Assembly: GCA_036961295.1 (NCBI GenBank)
Contig: JBALVX010000001.1
Span: forward strand, 1,426,001-1,490,000
Length of the DNA: 64,000 nucleotides
Source of the DNA: JAGPUQ01 sp036961295
GTDB lineage: Bacteria; Pseudomonadota; Gammaproteobacteria; Pseudomonadales; Porticoccaceae
Direction of reading: 5' to 3'
Positions 62,220 through 64,000 of the stretch are shown here, piece by piece; within the stretch, counting starts at the first letter, position 1; each line of letters starts with the position of its first letter. The notes under the pieces were generated by a model, which had not been told where the DNA came from, searched no databases, and saw only the letters and a list, made by a program, of their open reading frames with translations. The translations under genes and the position numbers were made by a program.

Positions 62220-63380
62220 TTATTTGTACGCCACACCGATCGAACCGATGGTTTCCCGCGCCACAATAGTTTTCATAATGTGTGAGGTGCCATCGCCAAT
62301 CTGCAAACCCATAACGTCGATCATACGCTGCATATGGGGCATTTCGTGTCCCCAGCCGTAATGACCATGCTGCACTAAACACTCGTGAATAATATCCGTA
62401 CCCCACTTGGGGGCCATCCATTTCACCATCGCCGCTTCTTTGGTATGCGGCATATCTTTGTCGCGCATCGCCAAACCTTGATAGCACAAAGCTCTCAGTG
62501 CCGCTAACTTGCTGTCGTGTTCCGCCAGCGGAAAGGTAGTGCCCTGAAATTTCGCCAGTGGTCGCCCAAACACTTCGCGATCTTGAACGTATTGCCAGGT
62601 TTCATTCACCGATGCTTGAGCGGTGGCCACACATTGCAGGGCGATTAAAAAGCGGCTGAGATCAAAGCCCTCCATCACTTTGGTAAAACCTTCACCCTCC
62701 TTACCGAGCAATGCAGTCTGGGGAATTTCAACGTCGTCGAAAAACACCGAACCACGGCCCACCGGGCGAGAACCCACATCGTCAAAACGAGTGCAGGTAA
62801 CACCGGGTAAATCCAGGGGCACTAAAAAAGCGGAAACTCCATGTGCGGCGGCACTCTCTGGACCAGTGCGCGCAAACAGCAAACACATATGACCATTGGC
62901 GCCCCAGGTGATGGAGGTTTTTTCACCATTAAGGATATAGCCATCATCTGTTTTGGTGGCTTTGAGCTTCAAGTTAGCCGCGTCCGAGCCGCCTCGAGGT
63001 TCAGTCAACCCCAACTGTACAATTAATTCACCCGCCGCCATGCGCGGCAGGATATCGGCTTTCATATCTTCACTACCGTGCTGCTCGATCACACCACCGA
63101 TTAATGGCGTGGTCATGGCGATGTAGCTAACATTGATATCGGCATAAGCGAGTGCTTCGCAGATCACCCCCTGTACAACACTGGAGGCGCCAATGCCGCC
63201 GTACTCCTCTGAAATCGTCGGCGCGATCAAACCCAACTCGCCCATCTCACGTAATAATTCTGGCTCCAGTTCTTCCTGTTTCGAGCGCTCCATATAACTA
63301 TCGCCCAGCCGCTCGCGAGCAAAACGTTCGGCAACTTCTTTAATAAAAAGTTCTTCTTCACTTAACCACGGAAGTGTCAT
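62220..63380 (-). CDS. Acyl-CoA dehydrogenase
   Basis: 386 aa FAD-dependent acyl-CoA dehydrogenase. N-terminal helices, a middle beta domain with FAD/substrate residues (QLGLTEPRGGSDAANLKLKA, SITWGANGHMCLL), and a C-terminal helical domain with QIGDGTSHIMK. In many family members a Glu in the equivalent motif (Y-E-G-T) is the catalytic base; here the position holds D363, so chemistry with Asp or another base must be assumed. Same strand as the acyl-CoA synthetase gene, 47 nt apart, so together they may activate and oxidise one acyl substrate. Confidence 0.92.
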   Translation of the reverse strand: MTLPWLSEEELFIKEVAERFARERLGDSYMERSKQEELEPELLREMGELGLIAPTISEEYGGIGASSVVQGVICEALAYADINVSYIAMTTPLIGGVIEQHGSEDMKADILPRMAAGELIVQLGLTEPRGGSDAANLKLKATKTDDGYILNGEKTSITWGANGHMCLLFARTGPESAAAHGVSAFLVPLDLPGVTCTRFDDVGSRPVGRGSVFFDDVEIPQTALLGKEGEGFTKVMEGFDLSRFLIALQCVATAQASVNETWQYVQDREVFGRPLAKFQGTTFPLAEHDSKLAALRALCYQGLAMRDKDMPHTKEAAMVKWMAPKWGTDIIHECLVQHGHYGWGHEMPHMQRMIDVMGLQIGDGTSHIMKTIVARETIGSIGVAYK

Positions 63381-63427
63381 GACAATCCTCTTTCTTTAAA
63401 ACTTAAGGTGACTAATACATTTAAAAA

Positions 63428-64000
63428 CTAGCGTCGAACGACGCCTTTAGCAAATTCCCGCAATTCAAACTTCTGAATTTTCCCACTAGCGGTGCGCGGC
63501 ATATCGGCGATAATCTCTAAGTGTTCCGGAAAATAATTTCTTGCCAATTGATGTTCTTTTAAGAAATCGACCATGCTGTTGAAGCTAAATTCTGCTCCAT
63601 CTTTAAGCGTCACAAAACAACAACCTAGTTCTCCCAGACGCTCATCGGGCATCGCTACGACGGCACAATCGATAATATCTGGGTGCTTGTAGAGAATATT
63701 TTCGACTTCCACCACCGGAATATTTTCTCCGCCTCGAATGATAATGTCTTTGGAGCGACCGGTAATACGGATATAACTATCCGCGTCCATTCGCGCCAGA
63801 TCACCGGTATCAAAGAACCCATCCGCATCGACATCATAGGCTTCAGGGCGCTTAAGATAACCAATAAACGTACCTGGACCTTTTTCCAACAAACGACCTT
63901 CTTCGCCCTGGGGTAAGGTAACACCATTCTCGTCTACCACTTTCACTTCGCAACCCGGTACCGCAACACCGTCGCTACCAAAAACTTTTTCTGCCGGGTC
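63428..64000 (-). CDS. AMP-dependent acyl-CoA synthetase (3' part; cut by window edge)
   Basis: Partial gene; the reading frame continues off the right edge (5' end missing). The 190 residues seen cover the C-terminal part of an ANL-family adenylating enzyme: DTGDLARMDADSYIRITGRSKDIIIRGGENI (hinge and A8 motif), VVAMPDERLGE, and the catalytic Lys in TASGKIQKFELREF. The substrate specificity lies in the missing part. The first visible residues (DPAEKVFGSDGVAVPGCE) sit before an in-frame GTG that is not the real start. Confidence 0.9.
   Translation of the reverse strand, partial: DPAEKVFGSDGVAVPGCEVKVVDENGVTLPQGEEGRLLEKGPGTFIGYLKRPEAYDVDADGFFDTGDLARMDADSYIRITGRSKDIIIRGGENIPVVEVENILYKHPDIIDCAVVAMPDERLGELGCCFVTLKDGAEFSFNSMVDFLKEHQLARNYFPEHLEIIADMPRTASGKIQKFELREFAKGVVRR

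Overview
This window is chromosomal DNA from a Gram-negative gammaproteobacterium, most likely a marine or aquatic member of the broad Pseudomonadales/Cellvibrionales group. This placement is inferred from gene order, not from a search. Two blocks match the order known from Pseudomonas: recJ / thrC / hom / dsbC / xerD (1.8-8.5 kb) and tRNA-Lys / queC / queE / cpoB / pal / tolB / tolA / tolR / tolQ / ybgC / ruvB / ruvA / ruvC / yebC / aspS / fmdB-like (21.4-34.9 kb). Both lie on the minus strand.

Layout. 0-1.7 kb: a CueR-type Cu(I)/Ag(I) sensor and a Cu/Zn efflux permease, with a recognisable MerR-type promoter (19-bp spacer). 1.8-11 kb: housekeeping genes on the minus strand for DNA repair, threonine biosynthesis, periplasmic disulfide isomerisation, XerD, an Old Yellow Enzyme and NadA. 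11.3-19.9 kb: accessory genes on the plus strand. A module of outer-membrane porin plus small PstS-like periplasmic protein is present twice in tandem with its upstream region. Two HBM-type chemoreceptors follow, both ending in a CheR-docking-like pentapeptide. A KirBac-like potassium channel converges on the second receptor. 20.8-21.5 kb: a tRNA-Lys gene, a copied fragment of its 3' end with its terminator, and two 84-bp palindromic repeats. 21.5-35 kb: the preQ0, Tol-Pal, Ruv and aspS block. 35.4-39.7 kb: an HU-like protein with a histone-H1-like tail, proS, a lytic transglycosylase and a COG1988 membrane protein.

39.9-55.0 kb: thirteen consecutive plus-strand genes form the most unusual part of the window. 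They encode an ExbB/TolQ/MotA-like channel protein, an actin/Hsp70-like protein, two von Willebrand A proteins with a TolR/ExbD-like N-terminal anchor, a PEGA protein with a formylglycine-enzyme-like domain that lacks the catalytic cysteines, two TPR proteins, four lipoproteins, a small Pro-rich exported protein and an M48 protease. I read this as a candidate undescribed, proton-motive-force-linked envelope machine.

55.2-64 kb: SlyD, a CoA-transferase/racemase, a three-gene set of RimB-like protease, inactive transglutaminase-7TM protein and RimK-like ATP-grasp ligase, two poorly known genes, a peroxiredoxin, an acyl-CoA dehydrogenase and the 3' part of an acyl-CoA synthetase gene cut by the window edge. 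A further trait runs through the whole window: short degenerate tandem repeats with 8-15 nt units sit in many of the gaps just upstream of genes, and sometimes within the 5' end of a gene.
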